A stretch of 64,000 nt of DNA from Agrobacterium vitis (GCF_013426735.1 NZ_AP023273.1:1079501-1143500); one strand, 5' to 3'. Positions 19,517 to 29,801 are shown, counted from the first letter of the stretch. Numbers and translations: made by a program. The notes: generated from the letters alone by a model not told the origin.

Positions 19517-20497
19517 ATGACCGTTTTTCACCGCAATGAGAAGAAGACCCCGCTGCCCGACAGCCTGAAGGGCGGCGTTGTTGCCATCGGCAATTTCGAT
19601 GGTGTGCATCGTGGCCACCAGACCGTGCTTAATCGGGCGCTCGAACTGGCACAGCAACGCGGCGCTCCCGCTCTGGTTCTGACTTTTGAGCCGCATCCCC
19701 GTGCGGTGTTCGCCCCACAGGCCCCGGTGTTTCGGCTGACCCCGGCGCCGCTCAAGGCCCGCCTTCTGGAGGCGATGGGGTTTCAGTCGGTGATCGAATA
19801 TCCATTCGACCGGGAATTTTCGCAGCGTTCCGCCGAGGATTTCGTCAAGACCGTGCTGGTGGACTGGCTGGGGGCTGCTCAAGTGGTGACCGGCTTCGAT
19901 TTTCATTTCGGCAAAGGGCGCGAAGGCGGCCCGGCCTTCCTGATGGGGATGGGCGCGCAATACGGTTTCGGTGTCACACTTCTCGATGCCTTCCGCGATG
20001 AAAATGCCGAGGTTGTTTCTTCCACCCGTATTCGCGGTCTGTTGGCAGAGGGTGCTGTCAGCGAAGTGGCTGGCCTGCTCGGCTATCGCTTCACGGTCGA
20101 GGCCGAGGTTATCAAGGGCCAGCAGCTTGGCCGCACCCTGGGCTTTCCCACCGCCAACATGGCGCTCTCGCCCCAAACCACCTTGCGACCCGGCATTTAT
20201 GCCGTGCGACTGCGCCGGGCCGACGGTTCGATACACGATGGCGTTTCCAGTTTCGGTTATCGCCCGACGGTAACGGACAACGGTGCGGCGCTGCTTGAAA
20301 CCTTCGTCTTCGATTTCTCTGGCGATCTTTATGGGGAAACCTGTGGCGTGTCCTTCTTCGGTCATCTGCGTGACGAGTGGAAATTTGAGGGCCTGGATCC
20401 GCTGGTCGCCCAGATCAGGCAGGATGCTGAGGAGGCCAGGGCGTTGCTGGCGGGCGTGAAGCCCCTTGGCGAACTGGATCGAAAAATAGCCTTTTGA
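19517..20497 (+). CDS. ribF: Bifunctional riboflavin kinase / FAD synthetase
   Basis: 326 aa. The N-terminal FMN adenylyltransferase domain has GNFDGVHRGHQ (residues 25-35) and ISSTRIRGLL-type SSTRIRGLL near 173. The C-terminal riboflavin kinase domain has GRTLGFPTANMAL near 204-216 and the ATP/flavin loops GIYAVRLR and SSFGYRPT. It makes FMN and then FAD from riboflavin. It lies directly behind the HAD phosphatase gene, an arrangement seen in other Rhizobiaceae. Confidence 0.95.
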   Translation: MTVFHRNEKKTPLPDSLKGGVVAIGNFDGVHRGHQTVLNRALELAQQRGAPALVLTFEPHPRAVFAPQAPVFRLTPAPLKARLLEAMGFQSVIEYPFDREFSQRSAEDFVKTVLVDWLGAAQVVTGFDFHFGKGREGGPAFLMGMGAQYGFGVTLLDAFRDENAEVVSSTRIRGLLAEGAVSEVAGLLGYRFTVEAEVIKGQQLGRTLGFPTANMALSPQTTLRPGIYAVRLRRADGSIHDGVSSFGYRPTVTDNGAALLETFVFDFSGDLYGETCGVSFFGHLRDEWKFEGLDPLVAQIRQDAEEARALLAGVKPLGELDRKIAF

Positions 20498-20651
20498 CGC
20501 CATTGTCAGCCCTTCAACTAAAGGCTTCGGTTTTTTACAGCCTGAATGCCGGGCATTTGCCGGTTGCAGCCCAGCGATGAATCGGAAATGATCGGAGATA
20601 CGTTGAGGCGCGCAATGCAGTTGCGCCTCTGCTTTTGCGGGAGAGGGTTTC

Positions 20652-20849
20652 ATGCAAAAACGTATTTGGACAGCGGCCTGCTGGCTGCTGGTTATTCCGT
20701 ATATTGGCCTGTTATGGGTTCCATTTTATAATATTCGTGAGCCGTCGCTGTTCGGCTTTCCATTTTTCTACTGGTATCAGTTGATGTGGGTGCCTCTGAC
20801 ATCGCTCCTGATTTACATCGCCTACAGGAGCATGCCCCATGATGACTGA
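20652..20849 (+). CDS. DUF3311 small membrane protein
   Basis: 65 aa with two transmembrane segments (WTAACWLLVIPYIGLLWVPF and YQLMWVPLTSLLIYIAY), typical of DUF3311. Its stop overlaps the start of the downstream symporter gene by 11 bp. DUF3311 proteins regularly accompany sodium:solute symporters and are thought to be accessory subunits. GGGAGAGGG lies just before the ATG. Confidence 0.88.
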   Translation: MQKRIWTAACWLLVIPYIGLLWVPFYNIREPSLFGFPFFYWYQLMWVPLTSLLIYIAYRSMPHDD

Positions 20850-22314
20850 GATCGATCCCACGGCGCTTGCCGTCTTCATCTTCTTCTTTGCACTTGTCAC
20901 CGTCATGGGCTTTGTCGCCTCGCGCTGGCGCAAGCCGGAGACCATGGCCCATATCGATGAATGGGGGCTTGGCGGGCGCAAATTCGGCACCTGGATCACG
21001 TGGTTTCTGGTGGGTGGCGATTTCTATACCGCCTATACGGTCATTGCCGTTCCGGCGCTGGTCTATGCGGTTGGCGCCTATGGGTTCTTCGCGCTGCCCT
21101 ACACGATCATTGTCTATCCCTTTGTGTTTCTGGTCATGCCGGTTTTGTGGCGGCGTGCAAAGGAGCACGGCTATGTGACGGCAGGCGATGTCGTGCATGG
21201 CCAATACGGCTCTCGTGCTTTGGAACTGGTGGTAGCGCTGACAGGGGTGATTGCCACCATGCCCTATATCGCCCTTCAGCTGGTCGGCATGGCCGCCGTG
21301 CTGAAAGCGCTTGGCCTGCATGGCGAAGTGCCACTGATGGTGTCCTTTATCATTCTGGCGCTCTACACCTATTCCGCAGGCTTGCGCGCTCCGGCGCTGA
21401 TTGCGTTCGTCAAGGACATCATGATCTATATCGTGGTGATTGTTGCTGTCGCCGCGATCCCGATGAAGCTTGGCGGCTATGCCAACGTGTTCGCCAGCGC
21501 CGATGCTGCCTTCCAGACCAAGGGTTCCGGCGGTCTTTTGCTGGGCGGCAATCAATATGTGGCCTATGCGACGCTGGCCTTCGGTTCGGCGCTGGCGGCC
21601 TTCATGTATCCGCACACGCTGACGGGCATTTTTGCCTCCAACGGTGCCAATACCATCCGCAAGAATGCCATGCTGCTGCCCGCCTATACGCTGCTATTGG
21701 GGCTTTTGGCGCTGCTCGGCTATATGGGCCATGCCGCAGGCCTGAAACCGGCCACCCCGAATGACATTGTGCCGATGCTGTTCCAGACGCTGTTTCCAAG
21801 CTGGTTTGCGGGCTTTGCCTTTGCTGCCATCGCCATTGGCGCTCTGGTGCCAGCAGCGGTGATGAGCATTGGTGCCGCCAATCTCTTCACCCGCAATTTC
21901 TGGAAGGCCTATGTCAACCCGGATGTGTCGCACGCAGGCGAAGCGCAGGTGGCAAAAATCACTTCGCTGGTGGTCAAGGTCGGAGCGCTGCTGGTCATCG
22001 TCTTCCTGCCGACCCAGTTTGCGCTGGATCTTCAACTTCTGGGCGGCGTCTGGATCTTGCAGACCTTGCCAGCGTTGATCTTCGGGCTGTTTTCCAACTG
22101 GTTCCGGGTTCCCGGCCTGCTGGCGGGCTGGGTGGTCGGCTTTGTCGGCGGCACCTGGCTGGTCTGGCTGAATGGCTTGAAGCCGCTGCATACGCTGAGC
22201 TTCGGGGACACGCAGTTCACCGTCTATACCGGCATTCTGGCGCTGCTGGCCAATATTGTCGTGGCGGTGCTGGTCAACCTTGTCACCCCAGCCAAGGTAC
22301 CGGCGCGGGCGTGA
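20839..22314 (+). CDS. mctP: Monocarboxylate permease, sodium:solute symporter family (MctP type)
   Basis: 491-aa integral membrane protein with about 13 hydrophobic segments. EWGLGGRKFGTWITWFLVGG near residues 35-54 is the SSS-family N-terminal signature, and SALAAFMYPHTLTGIFASNG is conserved. Closest in style to rhizobial MctP, which takes up lactate, pyruvate, acetate, propionate and alanine; no MctSR two-component pair lies beside it here. It is coupled to the DUF3311 gene by overlap and followed by a composite repeat. Confidence 0.85.
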   Translation: MMTEIDPTALAVFIFFFALVTVMGFVASRWRKPETMAHIDEWGLGGRKFGTWITWFLVGGDFYTAYTVIAVPALVYAVGAYGFFALPYTIIVYPFVFLVMPVLWRRAKEHGYVTAGDVVHGQYGSRALELVVALTGVIATMPYIALQLVGMAAVLKALGLHGEVPLMVSFIILALYTYSAGLRAPALIAFVKDIMIYIVVIVAVAAIPMKLGGYANVFASADAAFQTKGSGGLLLGGNQYVAYATLAFGSALAAFMYPHTLTGIFASNGANTIRKNAMLLPAYTLLLGLLALLGYMGHAAGLKPATPNDIVPMLFQTLFPSWFAGFAFAAIAIGALVPAAVMSIGAANLFTRNFWKAYVNPDVSHAGEAQVAKITSLVVKVGALLVIVFLPTQFALDLQLLGGVWILQTLPALIFGLFSNWFRVPGLLAGWVVGFVGGTWLVWLNGLKPLHTLSFGDTQFTVYTGILALLANIVVAVLVNLVTPAKVPARA

Positions 22315-22798
22315 GATTGTCAACCAGCGCGGCGGCTTCTACCGACTCGCTGGTGGTGCTTCGTTTGACGGTGCCGTCATCCTCGGGGCCGTCACCCTCG
22401 GGCTTGTCCCGAGGGTCTGCCGTGGCATGATGTTGCGCTGACGTAAGTTGACAATCGTCCGTGGCCAATGGGGTTAGATACTCGGCACGAGGCCGAGCAT
22501 GACGAAGAAAGGGAGGCTGCCCCTTAAAAACATCATAGAGGTCGCAAGGCTTTGTTGTTTTCCCTCGTCTCTTTCCCTCTTCTCTTTCGGTGTGAAACCG
22601 CTTAAACAAACGCCATCATGAGAACAGTCGGGTTGACCATAGCTTTCCGTAGTATCGGGCGAATTATTGGCCCGGCCTTCCGCGCGCTCTAGGAGCAGCC
22701 GGAGGGTCCGGGTTTTCGGCGTGTGTTCTTCCACGCCCCGTCACCGACTTTCTCTTCTTTCAGGCGCACTCTTGCCGCCTCTCATCTATGGCTAGATC
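22315..22798. other. 484-bp gap before ileS
   Basis: Holds composite repeat copy B (22391-22507). The rest (22508-22798) is presumably the ileS promoter and leader. GC-rich runs such as 22680-22735 could fold, but no T-box (absent from this group) or recognised riboswitch is seen. No coding sequence is supported. Confidence 0.5.
22391..22507. repeat. Composite REP-like element, copy B
   Basis: gtcaccctcgggcttgtccc begins the first palindrome, and ctcggcacgaggccgagcat followed by gacgaag forms the second, inverted relative to it and about 55 bp away. Same design as copies at 1951 and 41434. Confidence 0.7.
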
Positions 22799-25699
22799 AT
22801 GACCGAGACCACTGATAAAAAAGACTATTCCGCCACGCTGGCCCTGCCGCAGACGGAGTTTCCGATGCGCGCCGGATTGCCGCAAAAAGAGCCGGAAATC
22901 GTTGCCCGCTGGCAGCAGATGGGGCTTTATAAGAAACTCCGCGCCTCCTCGGCTGGCCGCGAAAAATTCGTGCTGCACGATGGCCCTCCTTACGCCAACG
23001 GCAATATCCACATCGGCCACGCGCTGAACAAGATCCTGAAAGACGTCATCACCCGCTCGTTCCAGATGCGCGGCTATGATGCCAATTATGTCCCCGGCTG
23101 GGATTGCCACGGCCTGCCAATTGAATGGAAGATCGAGGAAAAATACCGCGAAAAAGGCAAGGACAAGAACGAGGTTCCGATCAACGAATTCCGTCAGGAA
23201 TGCCGTGATTTTGCCTCCGGTTGGATCAAGGTGCAGTCGGAAGAGTTCAAGCGTCTCGGCATCGAGGGCGATTTTGAAAATCCCTACACCACGATGAATT
23301 TCCATTCGGAAGCCCGCATCGCTGGCGAATTGTTGAAAATCGCCAAGAGCGGCCAGCTTTATCGTGGCTCCAAGCCGATCATGTGGTCGGTGGTGGAACG
23401 CACCGCCTTGGCCGAGGCCGAGGTGGAGTATCATGAGGTCGAAAGTGATACGATCTGGGTGAAGTTTCCTGTGGTTGAGGGTGGCGCTGATCTTCAGGGA
23501 AACTCCGTTGTCATCTGGACCACCACGCCTTGGACTATCCCCGGAAACCGCGCCATCTCATTCTCGTCCAAGATCGAATACGGTCTCTATGAAGTCACCG
23601 AGGCGACCAATGATTTCGGCCCGCAACCGGGTGAAAAGCTGATCTTCGCCAAGCGTTTGGCGCAGGATTGCGCAACCAAGGCCAAGATCACGCTTGAACT
23701 GCGTCGTGATGTTTCCGGTGACGAACTGGGAGCCATCGTCTGCGCCCATCCATTGGTCGATCTTGGTTACGATTTCAAAGTCCCCCTCATCGACGGCGAT
23801 CACGTCACCGATGACGCTGGTACTGGCTTCGTCCACACCGCTCCAAGTCACGGACGTGAAGACTTTGATGCATGGATGTCTGCTGCCCGCGACTTGGAAG
23901 CCCGTGGCATCTCGTCCAAAATCCCCTTCACCGTCGATGACGCAGGCTTCTACACCGAAGACGCCCCCGGCTTTGGCCCATCGGCCGAAGGTGGCGCTGC
24001 CCGCGTGATGGACGACAACGGCAAAAAGGGTGATGCCAACGAGCGTGTCATCAAGGCACTGATCGTTGCCAACAACCTGTTTGCCCGTGGCCGGATCAAG
24101 CATGATTATCCGCATTCATGGCGCTCCAAGAAGCCGGTGATTTTCCGCAACACGCCGCAATGGTTTGTCTATATGGATAAGGAATTGGGCGATGGCACCA
24201 CGCTGCGCTCACGCGCCCTTGGTGCCATTGACGATACCCGTTTCGTACCCGCCGCTGGCCAGAACCGCCTGCGCGCCATGATTGAAGGTCGCCCGGATTG
24301 GGTTCTGTCGCGCCAACGCGCATGGGGCGTTCCCATCTGCGTGTTTGCCGATGAGGCAGGCGAAGTCTTGCAAAACGAGACCGTCAATGCCCGCATTCTG
24401 GAAGCCTTTGAGGTTGAGGGCGCGGATGCATGGTTTGCTGACGGTGCCAAGGAACGCTTCCTCGAAGGCGTGAATGATCAGGAGCGCTGGACGCAGGTGC
24501 GCGACATTCTCGATGTCTGGTTCGATTCGGGCTGCACCCACACCTTTACGCTGGAAGACCGTCCGGACCTGAAATGGCCTGCTGATGTCTATCTCGAAGG
24601 CTCTGATCAGCATCGCGGCTGGTTCCACTCATCCCTGCTGGAATCCTGCGCCACTCGTGGCCGTGCGCCTTACAATGCCGTCATCACCCATGGTTTCACC
24701 ATGGCGGAAGATGGTCGTAAAATGTCGAAATCCATCGGTAATACCATTTCGCCTCAGGATGTTATGGCCCAGTCCGGTGCCGATATCCTGCGTCTGTGGG
24801 TGATGAACACCGATTACTGGGAAGATCAGCGTCTGGGCAAAGCCATCATCCAGACCAATGTCGATGCCTATCGCAAGATCCGCAATACGGTTCGCTGGAT
24901 GCTCGGCACGCTGGCGCATGACCATGGCGAAGACATTGCCTATGAGGCCTTGCCAGAGCTGGAAAAGCTGATGCTGCATCGGCTGGCCGAGCTGGATGTG
25001 CTTGTGCGCGACAGCTATGACGCTTTCGAGTTCAAGAAGATCACCCGTGCGCTGACCGATTTTGCCAATGTCGAGCTGTCGGCCTTCTACTTCGATATCC
25101 GTAAGGATGCGCTCTATTGCGACGCGCCGTCTTCGCCGCGCCGCCGTGCGTCCCTGTTCGTGATCCGCAAGCTGTTCGACTGCATGGTGCTGTGGCTGGC
25201 GCCAATGCTGCCCTTCACCACAGAGGAAGCCTGGCTGTCGCGCAAGCCGGATGCGGTTTCCGTGCATCTGGAACAGTTCCCGCCGATCCCGGCGCAGTGG
25301 CTGAACCAGGTGCTGGACGGCAAATGGGCAAAGATCCGCAAGGTGCGCTCCGTCGTGACCGGCGCGCTGGAAGTGGAGCGCAAGGACAAGCGCATCGGCT
25401 CCTCGCTGGAAGCGGCTCCCGTCGTACATATTGCTGATGCCGATCTGCTGGCCGCCCTTGAGGGTCAAGATTTCGCTGAAATCTGCATCACCTCGGCCAT
25501 TTCGGTGGTGGCGGGCGAAGGTCCGTCTGATGCCTTCCGGTTATCAGATGTGGGTACGGTCTGCGTCGAACCGAAACTGGCGGAGGGCCGCAAATGCGCC
25601 CGCTCCTGGCGTATCACCGACGATGTCGGCTCCGACCCTTGTTATCCCGATGTTTCGGCACGGGATGCGGCGGCCTTGCGCGAACTGACACTTGGCTGA
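22799..25699 (+). CDS. ileS: Isoleucyl-tRNA synthetase
   Basis: 966-aa class I synthetase that charges tRNA-Ile. The HIGH motif is [10 protein letters not shown] (H71-H74) within [14 protein letters not shown], and the KMSKS loop is [11 protein letters not shown] (K641-S645). An editing domain lies between, with [15 protein letters not shown] and [13 protein letters not shown]. The C-terminal anticodon-binding part ends [11 protein letters not shown], and the tail has only one Cys, so the zinc-binding end of the E. coli enzyme is missing, as usual in alphaproteobacteria. Two strong hairpins follow the stop. Confidence 0.97.
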   Translation: MTETTDKKDYSATLALPQTEFPMRAGLPQKEPEIVARWQQMGLYKKLRASSAGREKFVLHDGPPYANGNIHIGHALNKILKDVITRSFQMRGYDANYVPGWDCHGLPIEWKIEEKYREKGKDKNEVPINEFRQECRDFASGWIKVQSEEFKRLGIEGDFENPYTTMNFHSEARIAGELLKIAKSGQLYRGSKPIMWSVVERTALAEAEVEYHEVESDTIWVKFPVVEGGADLQGNSVVIWTTTPWTIPGNRAISFSSKIEYGLYEVTEATNDFGPQPGEKLIFAKRLAQDCATKAKITLELRRDVSGDELGAIVCAHPLVDLGYDFKVPLIDGDHVTDDAGTGFVHTAPSHGREDFDAWMSAARDLEARGISSKIPFTVDDAGFYTEDAPGFGPSAEGGAARVMDDNGKKGDANERVIKALIVANNLFARGRIKHDYPHSWRSKKPVIFRNTPQWFVYMDKELGDGTTLRSRALGAIDDTRFVPAAGQNRLRAMIEGRPDWVLSRQRAWGVPICVFADEAGEVLQNETVNARILEAFEVEGADAWFADGAKERFLEGVNDQERWTQVRDILDVWFDSGCTHTFTLEDRPDLKWPADVYLEGSDQHRGWFHSSLLESCATRGRAPYNAVITHGFTMAEDGRKMSKSIGNTISPQDVMAQSGADILRLWVMNTDYWEDQRLGKAIIQTNVDAYRKIRNTVRWMLGTLAHDHGEDIAYEALPELEKLMLHRLAELDVLVRDSYDAFEFKKITRALTDFANVELSAFYFDIRKDALYCDAPSSPRRRASLFVIRKLFDCMVLWLAPMLPFTTEEAWLSRKPDAVSVHLEQFPPIPAQWLNQVLDGKWAKIRKVRSVVTGALEVERKDKRIGSSLEAAPVVHIADADLLAALEGQDFAEICITSAISVVAGEGPSDAFRLSDVGTVCVEPKLAEGRKCARSWRITDDVGSDPCYPDVSARDAAALRELTLG

Positions 25700-25712
25700 C
25701 AGATGAATATTT

Positions 25713-25746
25713 ACCGGATGATTTGCGCTTTTTAGGATCATCCGGT
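25713..25746 (+). terminator. Hairpin downstream of ileS
   Basis: ACCGGATGAT (25713-25722) pairs with ATCATCCGGT (25737-25746), a 10-bp perfect stem with a T-rich loop. No long U-run follows, so termination is likely but not certain. Confidence 0.5.
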
Positions 25747-25776
25747 AGAAGCTGCCTGAAATTGGCCGGAATTTTC

Positions 25777-25803
25777 TATCAGGCGGGAAGATGCCGCCTG
25801 ATA
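25777..25803 (+). terminator. Second hairpin downstream of ileS
   Basis: TATCAGGCGG (25777-25786) pairs with CCGCCTGATA (25794-25803) across a 7-base loop, followed by attatt. It probably ends the ileS transcript. The rest of the 25700-26003 gap holds no gene and should contain the lipoprotein promoter. Confidence 0.55.
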
Positions 25804-26003
25804 ATTATTCAGGATGGTGCCGGTATGGTCGATTTGATGTTCTCCTAAGCTTGCTGTATAAGGCGCGCGGGAGGTTCCGATCTGAAGCCATACGCGACAG
25901 CGATGCGAATATCCGTTGGTTCAGCATGAGGCTGAATGGAGAGATGTTCACGACGACTGACGGAGCTTTGTATCCGGGACATGAAAAAGGCTGGAAGGTA
26001 TTA

Positions 26004-26612
26004 ATGGTTAAGGCACGGATGGTTCTTGTTGGCATGTTTGCTGCCTGCTCTGCCTTGAGCAGCTGCACCAGCAGCCCGACCTATGGCACAGATAAAACGT
26101 CTATGGAACAATTGGTGGAAGATGTTGGCTCTGCCGCCTCTATCGGTAGCAAGAAGAAAACGACAGTCACGGCATATAACCCGCGCCCGGACCTCGTCCT
26201 GCCACCCAAGGGTGAGACCGCGCAGCTGGTGCAGCCGCAGCAATCCCTGGCCAGCAAGGATAATCCCGAGTGGGTCGAAAGCCCCGAGGACACCCGCACA
26301 AGGCTTGTGGCCGAAGCCGATGCCAACCGTGGCAACCAAAGCTATCGTTCGCCGCTTCTCGAAGGCAACGGCACCAACGGGACGATGACTGAAACCCAGA
26401 AATGGCAGGCCTTCCGCGACGCCCGCAAGCTTCAGAAGGGCGCCTATATCGACCAGCGCCGGGTTCTGTCCGATCCGCCAGCTTCCTACCGTGAAGTTGA
26501 CCAGGCCAAGTTGGACGATCTGGGTGAACCGGAAGCCAAGAAGGAAAAGCGTCGCCAGAAGGAAGCGGAAATGTCCAATTCCAATAAATCCTGGTGGATG
26601 CCTTTCCAATAA
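26004..26612 (+). CDS. Putative lipoprotein
   Basis: 202 aa. MVKARMVLVGMFAACSALSSC is a lipoprotein signal peptide with lipobox ALSSC, so Cys21 would be lipidated. The mature part is hydrophilic, Lys/Glu-rich and low-complexity, ending in a charged stretch (AKKEKRRQKEAEM) and SWWMPFQ. GGAAGG just before the ATG decides this start, although the frame stays open for 71 codons upstream. The function is unknown; similar lipoproteins follow ileS in related rhizobia. Confidence 0.75.
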   Translation: MVKARMVLVGMFAACSALSSCTSSPTYGTDKTSMEQLVEDVGSAASIGSKKKTTVTAYNPRPDLVLPPKGETAQLVQPQQSLASKDNPEWVESPEDTRTRLVAEADANRGNQSYRSPLLEGNGTNGTMTETQKWQAFRDARKLQKGAYIDQRRVLSDPPASYREVDQAKLDDLGEPEAKKEKRRQKEAEMSNSNKSWWMPFQ

Positions 26613-26653
26613 GCTCTGGTCTTTCCAAGCCTTTGTGTTTTCAGCTAAATATC

Positions 26654-26684
26654 AAGCAGGCCCGAAATGGCCTGCTTTTCTTTT
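26654..26684 (+). terminator. Rho-independent terminator after the lipoprotein gene
   Basis: AAGCAGGCC, loop cgaaat, GGCCTGCTT, then ttctttt. A classic 9-bp stem with a U-tract. Confidence 0.9.
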
Positions 26685-26695
26685 GAGGTTCCTAT

Positions 26696-27178
26696 ATGGA
26701 TTTCTCCATCCGCAAAGCGCGTCCAGACGACGTGCCCGTTATCCTTCGCTTCATCACCGATCTGGCGATTTTCGAAAAAGCCGAACACGAAGTGAAGGCT
26801 ACAGCAGAAAGCCTGCATCAATCGTTGTTTGGTGACGGAGCCATTGCCTTTGCCGTAGTCTTGGAAAAGCAGGGGACCCCTGTTGGTCACGCGATCTGGT
26901 TCTATAATTACTCAACCTGGCAGGCCCGCAAGGGACTCTATCTCGAAGATCTCTACATCGATCCAGCCCATCGCGGCGGCGGCGCTGGGCGGGCCATGCT
27001 GCGCTATCTGGCAAAGCTTGCTGTCGATACCGGCTGTGGCCGGTTCGAATGGAGCGTGCTGGATTGGAACGAGCCAGCCATCCGGCTCTATGATGCTGTT
27101 GGTGCAGAGCCGCAAACCGAATGGATCCGCTACCGGCTTTCCGGCGACAAGCTTGCGGATTTTGCCGCCGGAAGATGA
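26696..27178 (+). CDS. GNAT-family N-acetyltransferase
   Basis: 160 aa. The acetyl-CoA loop is LYIDPAHRGGGAGRAMLRYL (residues about 84-103), and the C-terminal part CGRFEWSVLDWNEPAIRLYD resembles the diamine (spermidine/spermine) N-acetyltransferase subgroup. Given the polyamine genes at 2094-4471 a polyamine substrate is possible, but they are far apart and this is inference. It is convergent with the oxidoreductase gene. Confidence 0.85.
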   Translation: MDFSIRKARPDDVPVILRFITDLAIFEKAEHEVKATAESLHQSLFGDGAIAFAVVLEKQGTPVGHAIWFYNYSTWQARKGLYLEDLYIDPAHRGGGAGRAMLRYLAKLAVDTGCGRFEWSVLDWNEPAIRLYDAVGAEPQTEWIRYRLSGDKLADFAAGR

Positions 27179-27184
27179 TGACTC

Positions 27185-28210
27185 TTATTCGGAGACGCGC
27201 ACCAGCAATTTGCCGAAATTCTTGCCCTCCAACAGGCCGATAAAGGCTTGAGGGGCGTTTTCCAACCCATCGACAATGTCTTCCCGGTAGCGCAGCAATC
27301 CATCGGCAATCCAGCCTGCCGCCTCCCGCTGGAATTGCGGAAACTGATCAACAAATTCGCGTTGGATGAAACCCCGCACGGTCAGGCTCTTGGTTAGAAT
27401 ATCGCGCATGGTCATCGGCAGACGGTCCGGGCCGGACGCATCCTCCACGGACTGGTTATATTGGGCGATCAGACCGCAGACCGGCACACGTGCAAAGCTA
27501 TTGAGCAGCGGGAACACCGCTTTCCAGACATCACCACCGACATTTTCGAAATAAACGTCGATGCCATCAGGGCAGGCCTGTGCCAGCTCCTGGGCAAAGT
27601 CAGGAGAGCGGTGATCAACGACCGCATCGAAACCGAGTTCGTTTTTGATAAAAGCGCATTTGTCAGCCCCGCCAGCAATGCCAACCGCGCGCGCACCTTT
27701 GAGGCGGGCAATCTGACCGACCGCAGAGCCAACCGCGCCGCTGGCCGCGGCCACCACGACCGTTTCGCCGGGCTTTGGCTTGCCGATGGTCAGCAATCCC
27801 GCATAGGCGGTAAAGCCGGGCATGCCCAGCACGCCGAGCGCGGTACTGATCGGGGCTGCCGACGGATCGATCTTGCGCAACGTCTCACCTTTGGCAATCG
27901 CATAGCTTTGCCAGCCGGAATGAGAGAGAACGATATCTCCCTCTTGAAAATCATTGTGTCTTGAGCGGAGCACGCGGGCGACTGTGCCGCCCTCCATCAC
28001 AGCGCCAATCTCAACCGGCTTGGCATAGGATTTTGCAGCGCTCATGCGTCCGCGCATATAGGGATCAAGAGATAGATAGAGGATTTGCAGCTGAACCTCG
28101 CCGTTAGTGGGTTCGCCCACAGAGCCTGTTTCCAGCCGAAAATTATCGGCCGCTGGAGCGCCGGTTGGGCGGGACGCAAGCTGAACTTGAAGGTTTTGTT
28201 GATGTGTCAT
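27185..28210 (-). CDS. NADP-dependent oxidoreductase, MDR family (CurA/PTGR-like)
   Basis: 341 aa from the ATG at 28210 (an ATG at 28222 is also possible). The N-terminus QLASRPTGAPAADNFRL is typical of CurA/leukotriene B4 dehydrogenase-type enal reductases. The nucleotide loop is VVVAAASGAVGSAVGQIARL. PYMRGRMSAAKSYAKPVEIG matches the quinone/enal-binding part. No zinc ligands of alcohol dehydrogenases are seen. It likely reduces alpha,beta-unsaturated carbonyls. The long open extension upstream to 28510 overlaps recX and is not coding. Confidence 0.85.
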   Translation of the reverse strand: MTHQQNLQVQLASRPTGAPAADNFRLETGSVGEPTNGEVQLQILYLSLDPYMRGRMSAAKSYAKPVEIGAVMEGGTVARVLRSRHNDFQEGDIVLSHSGWQSYAIAKGETLRKIDPSAAPISTALGVLGMPGFTAYAGLLTIGKPKPGETVVVAAASGAVGSAVGQIARLKGARAVGIAGGADKCAFIKNELGFDAVVDHRSPDFAQELAQACPDGIDVYFENVGGDVWKAVFPLLNSFARVPVCGLIAQYNQSVEDASGPDRLPMTMRDILTKSLTVRGFIQREFVDQFPQFQREAAGWIADGLLRYREDIVDGLENAPQAFIGLLEGKNFGKLLVRVSE

Positions 28211-28320
28211 GATGTCTTTCATTCCAGAATTCACATTGGCTTGAGGACACGCTCTCGGCGGTCCTGTCGTCTTCCATGACAAAGTGATATAGCGTCCATC
28301 ATGGGACGAACAATAGAGGC

Positions 28321-28926
28321 ATGGCCAGCATTGGAACGACGAGCGAGATGACAGGCGAGACGCAAATCCTGTTCGACAGCGAGGCCCAACCTGACCCTTT
28401 GCAGCCGAAACCGCGGATGATAGCCTGGGCGCGCAACTCTGCCGCCTATCGCCTTGGCCGACGGATGATGAGCGAGCGGGAATTGCGCGATGCCGTCTCC
28501 CGCAAGGCACGACAGAAATATGAGGGCATCGAGCCGGAGACGGTGGAGGCGCTGGCCGCCGAAGCCGTGCGCTTTGGCCGCCAGATGCTGGCGCTGGACG
28601 ATGATGCGTATGCGCAGATCAAGTCGCAATCGGCGGCGCGCAGCGGCAAATCCAGACGTGCTATCGCCCAGACCCTGGCGCGCAAGGGTATCGAGAAGGA
28701 CGTGGTGAGGGCAGCGCTAGAGGATATGGACGACCTGCCCGCGGCCATTCGATTTGCCAGAAAGCGCGGCTATGGCCCCTTTCGCCGCAGCGACGGCGAT
28801 GAACGGCAGAGAATGAAGGAAATGTCGGGCATGGCACGCAATGGCTTTGGCTTCGATCTGGTGCAACGCGTGCTTGCCATGTCACGCGAAGAGGCCGAAG
28901 AGTATTTGTTGCAACAACCGCTGTAA
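28321..28926 (+). CDS. recX: Regulatory protein RecX
   Basis: 201 aa, predicted to modulate RecA filaments. The helical repeat pattern is visible in YRLGRRMMSERELRDAVSRK, RAIAQTLARKGIEKDVVRAA and the Arg-rich end. It is longer than gamma-proteobacterial RecX (~150 aa), as usual in rhizobia, because of an N-terminal extension. It is not next to recA and lies 63 bp upstream of the phosphopantetheinyl transferase gene. Confidence 0.85.
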   Translation: MASIGTTSEMTGETQILFDSEAQPDPLQPKPRMIAWARNSAAYRLGRRMMSERELRDAVSRKARQKYEGIEPETVEALAAEAVRFGRQMLALDDDAYAQIKSQSAARSGKSRRAIAQTLARKGIEKDVVRAALEDMDDLPAAIRFARKRGYGPFRRSDGDERQRMKEMSGMARNGFGFDLVQRVLAMSREEAEEYLLQQPL

Positions 28927-28989
28927 GCGAGGCTTGCCGGTGGGTTGATCTGCATTTCTTTCAATTCAAGACGTATTCAAGGGTTTTTC

Positions 28990-29724
28990 ATGAGCCAGCG
29001 GGCCAATAATCAGGTGGAAATATACTCCTCATGCCCTGTGCCTCCGCTTTTCGAGGCCTTCATCTCGCATCGCGCTGTTTGCTTCCGTCACAATGATTTT
29101 ACGCCCGAAGCGGCGATTGAACTTGGCGTGCCCCTGCCGGAAAGCATGGGAAAGGCGGTCGCCAAGCGCAAGGCGGAATATGTGGGCGGACGGTTCTGCG
29201 CCATGGAGGCGATTGCGGCGCAAACCGGCCAGCCTGCGGCACCCGTTACATCTGGACCGCGTGGCGAACCGGTCTGGCCCCCAGGGCTGGTCGGCTCGAT
29301 CACCCATACGCACGGATTTGCTGCGGCAGCCGTTGCCGATGCGGCTCGAGTTCGCAGCCTTGGCATGGACACAGAACAGATTATGACAGCGCAGGTCATG
29401 GGCAATGTCCGAGAGCGGATCTGCGGTCCGGAAGACAGGTTTGGGGCCAGCAGCTCTCTTTTGCCGGAACTTCATACCACCCTGGTGTTCTCTGCCAAGG
29501 AGAGCCTGTTCAAATGTCTTTATCCATTGGTTGAAAAAATGTTCTGGTTCGAAGACGCGCTGATCCGGATCGATCCGGATCGGGATGGTCTGTTTACCGC
29601 CGAATTGCTGTCACGCCTCCATGTGGAATTTCCGGCGGGAACAGTGATCGAAGGACGCTTTTGCCTGACGCCGGGTCTGGTTCATACCGGCATCAGGCTT
29701 GCGAAAGATGAGGCTGCGTTATAA
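28990..29724 (+). CDS. 4'-phosphopantetheinyl transferase (EntD/Sfp type)
   Basis: 244 aa from ATG 28990. It would load phosphopantetheine from CoA onto carrier proteins of non-ribosomal peptide or polyketide synthases. KRKAEYVGGRFCAMEAI, GPRGEPVWPPGLVGSITHTH, SLGMDTE (Mg-binding acid residues) and FSAKESLFKCLYP are the ordered EntD-family motifs. No synthase gene lies nearby, so it must act on clusters elsewhere. An Sfp-type enzyme of this kind is known in A. vitis to be needed for its plant necrosis response (recalled, not checked). The LuxR regulator follows 141 bp later. Confidence 0.88.
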   Translation: MSQRANNQVEIYSSCPVPPLFEAFISHRAVCFRHNDFTPEAAIELGVPLPESMGKAVAKRKAEYVGGRFCAMEAIAAQTGQPAAPVTSGPRGEPVWPPGLVGSITHTHGFAAAAVADAARVRSLGMDTEQIMTAQVMGNVRERICGPEDRFGASSSLLPELHTTLVFSAKESLFKCLYPLVEKMFWFEDALIRIDPDRDGLFTAELLSRLHVEFPAGTVIEGRFCLTPGLVHTGIRLAKDEAAL

Positions 29725-29801
29725 TTTAGCTTTTGCAATAATACCCTAAAAATTACATGGGTTTTGCTTGGTTAATATAATTTTTTACCGGTTGATATGT
29801 T

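Noticed and set aside
18821..20653. A 610-codon minus-strand frame across the HAD and ribF genes
   Set aside because: It lies antisense to two genes with clear motifs, and no family features are visible.
22508..22798. Possible T-box or riboswitch before ileS
   Set aside because: T-boxes are essentially absent from Alphaproteobacteria and no specifier or NCCA-antiterminator pattern is visible.
28211..28510. N-terminal extension of the MDR oxidoreductase frame to 441 codons
   Set aside because: The extra ~100 codons are opposite the start of recX, are Arg/Ser-rich, and lack similarity to the family start (MTHQQNLQVQLASRP).
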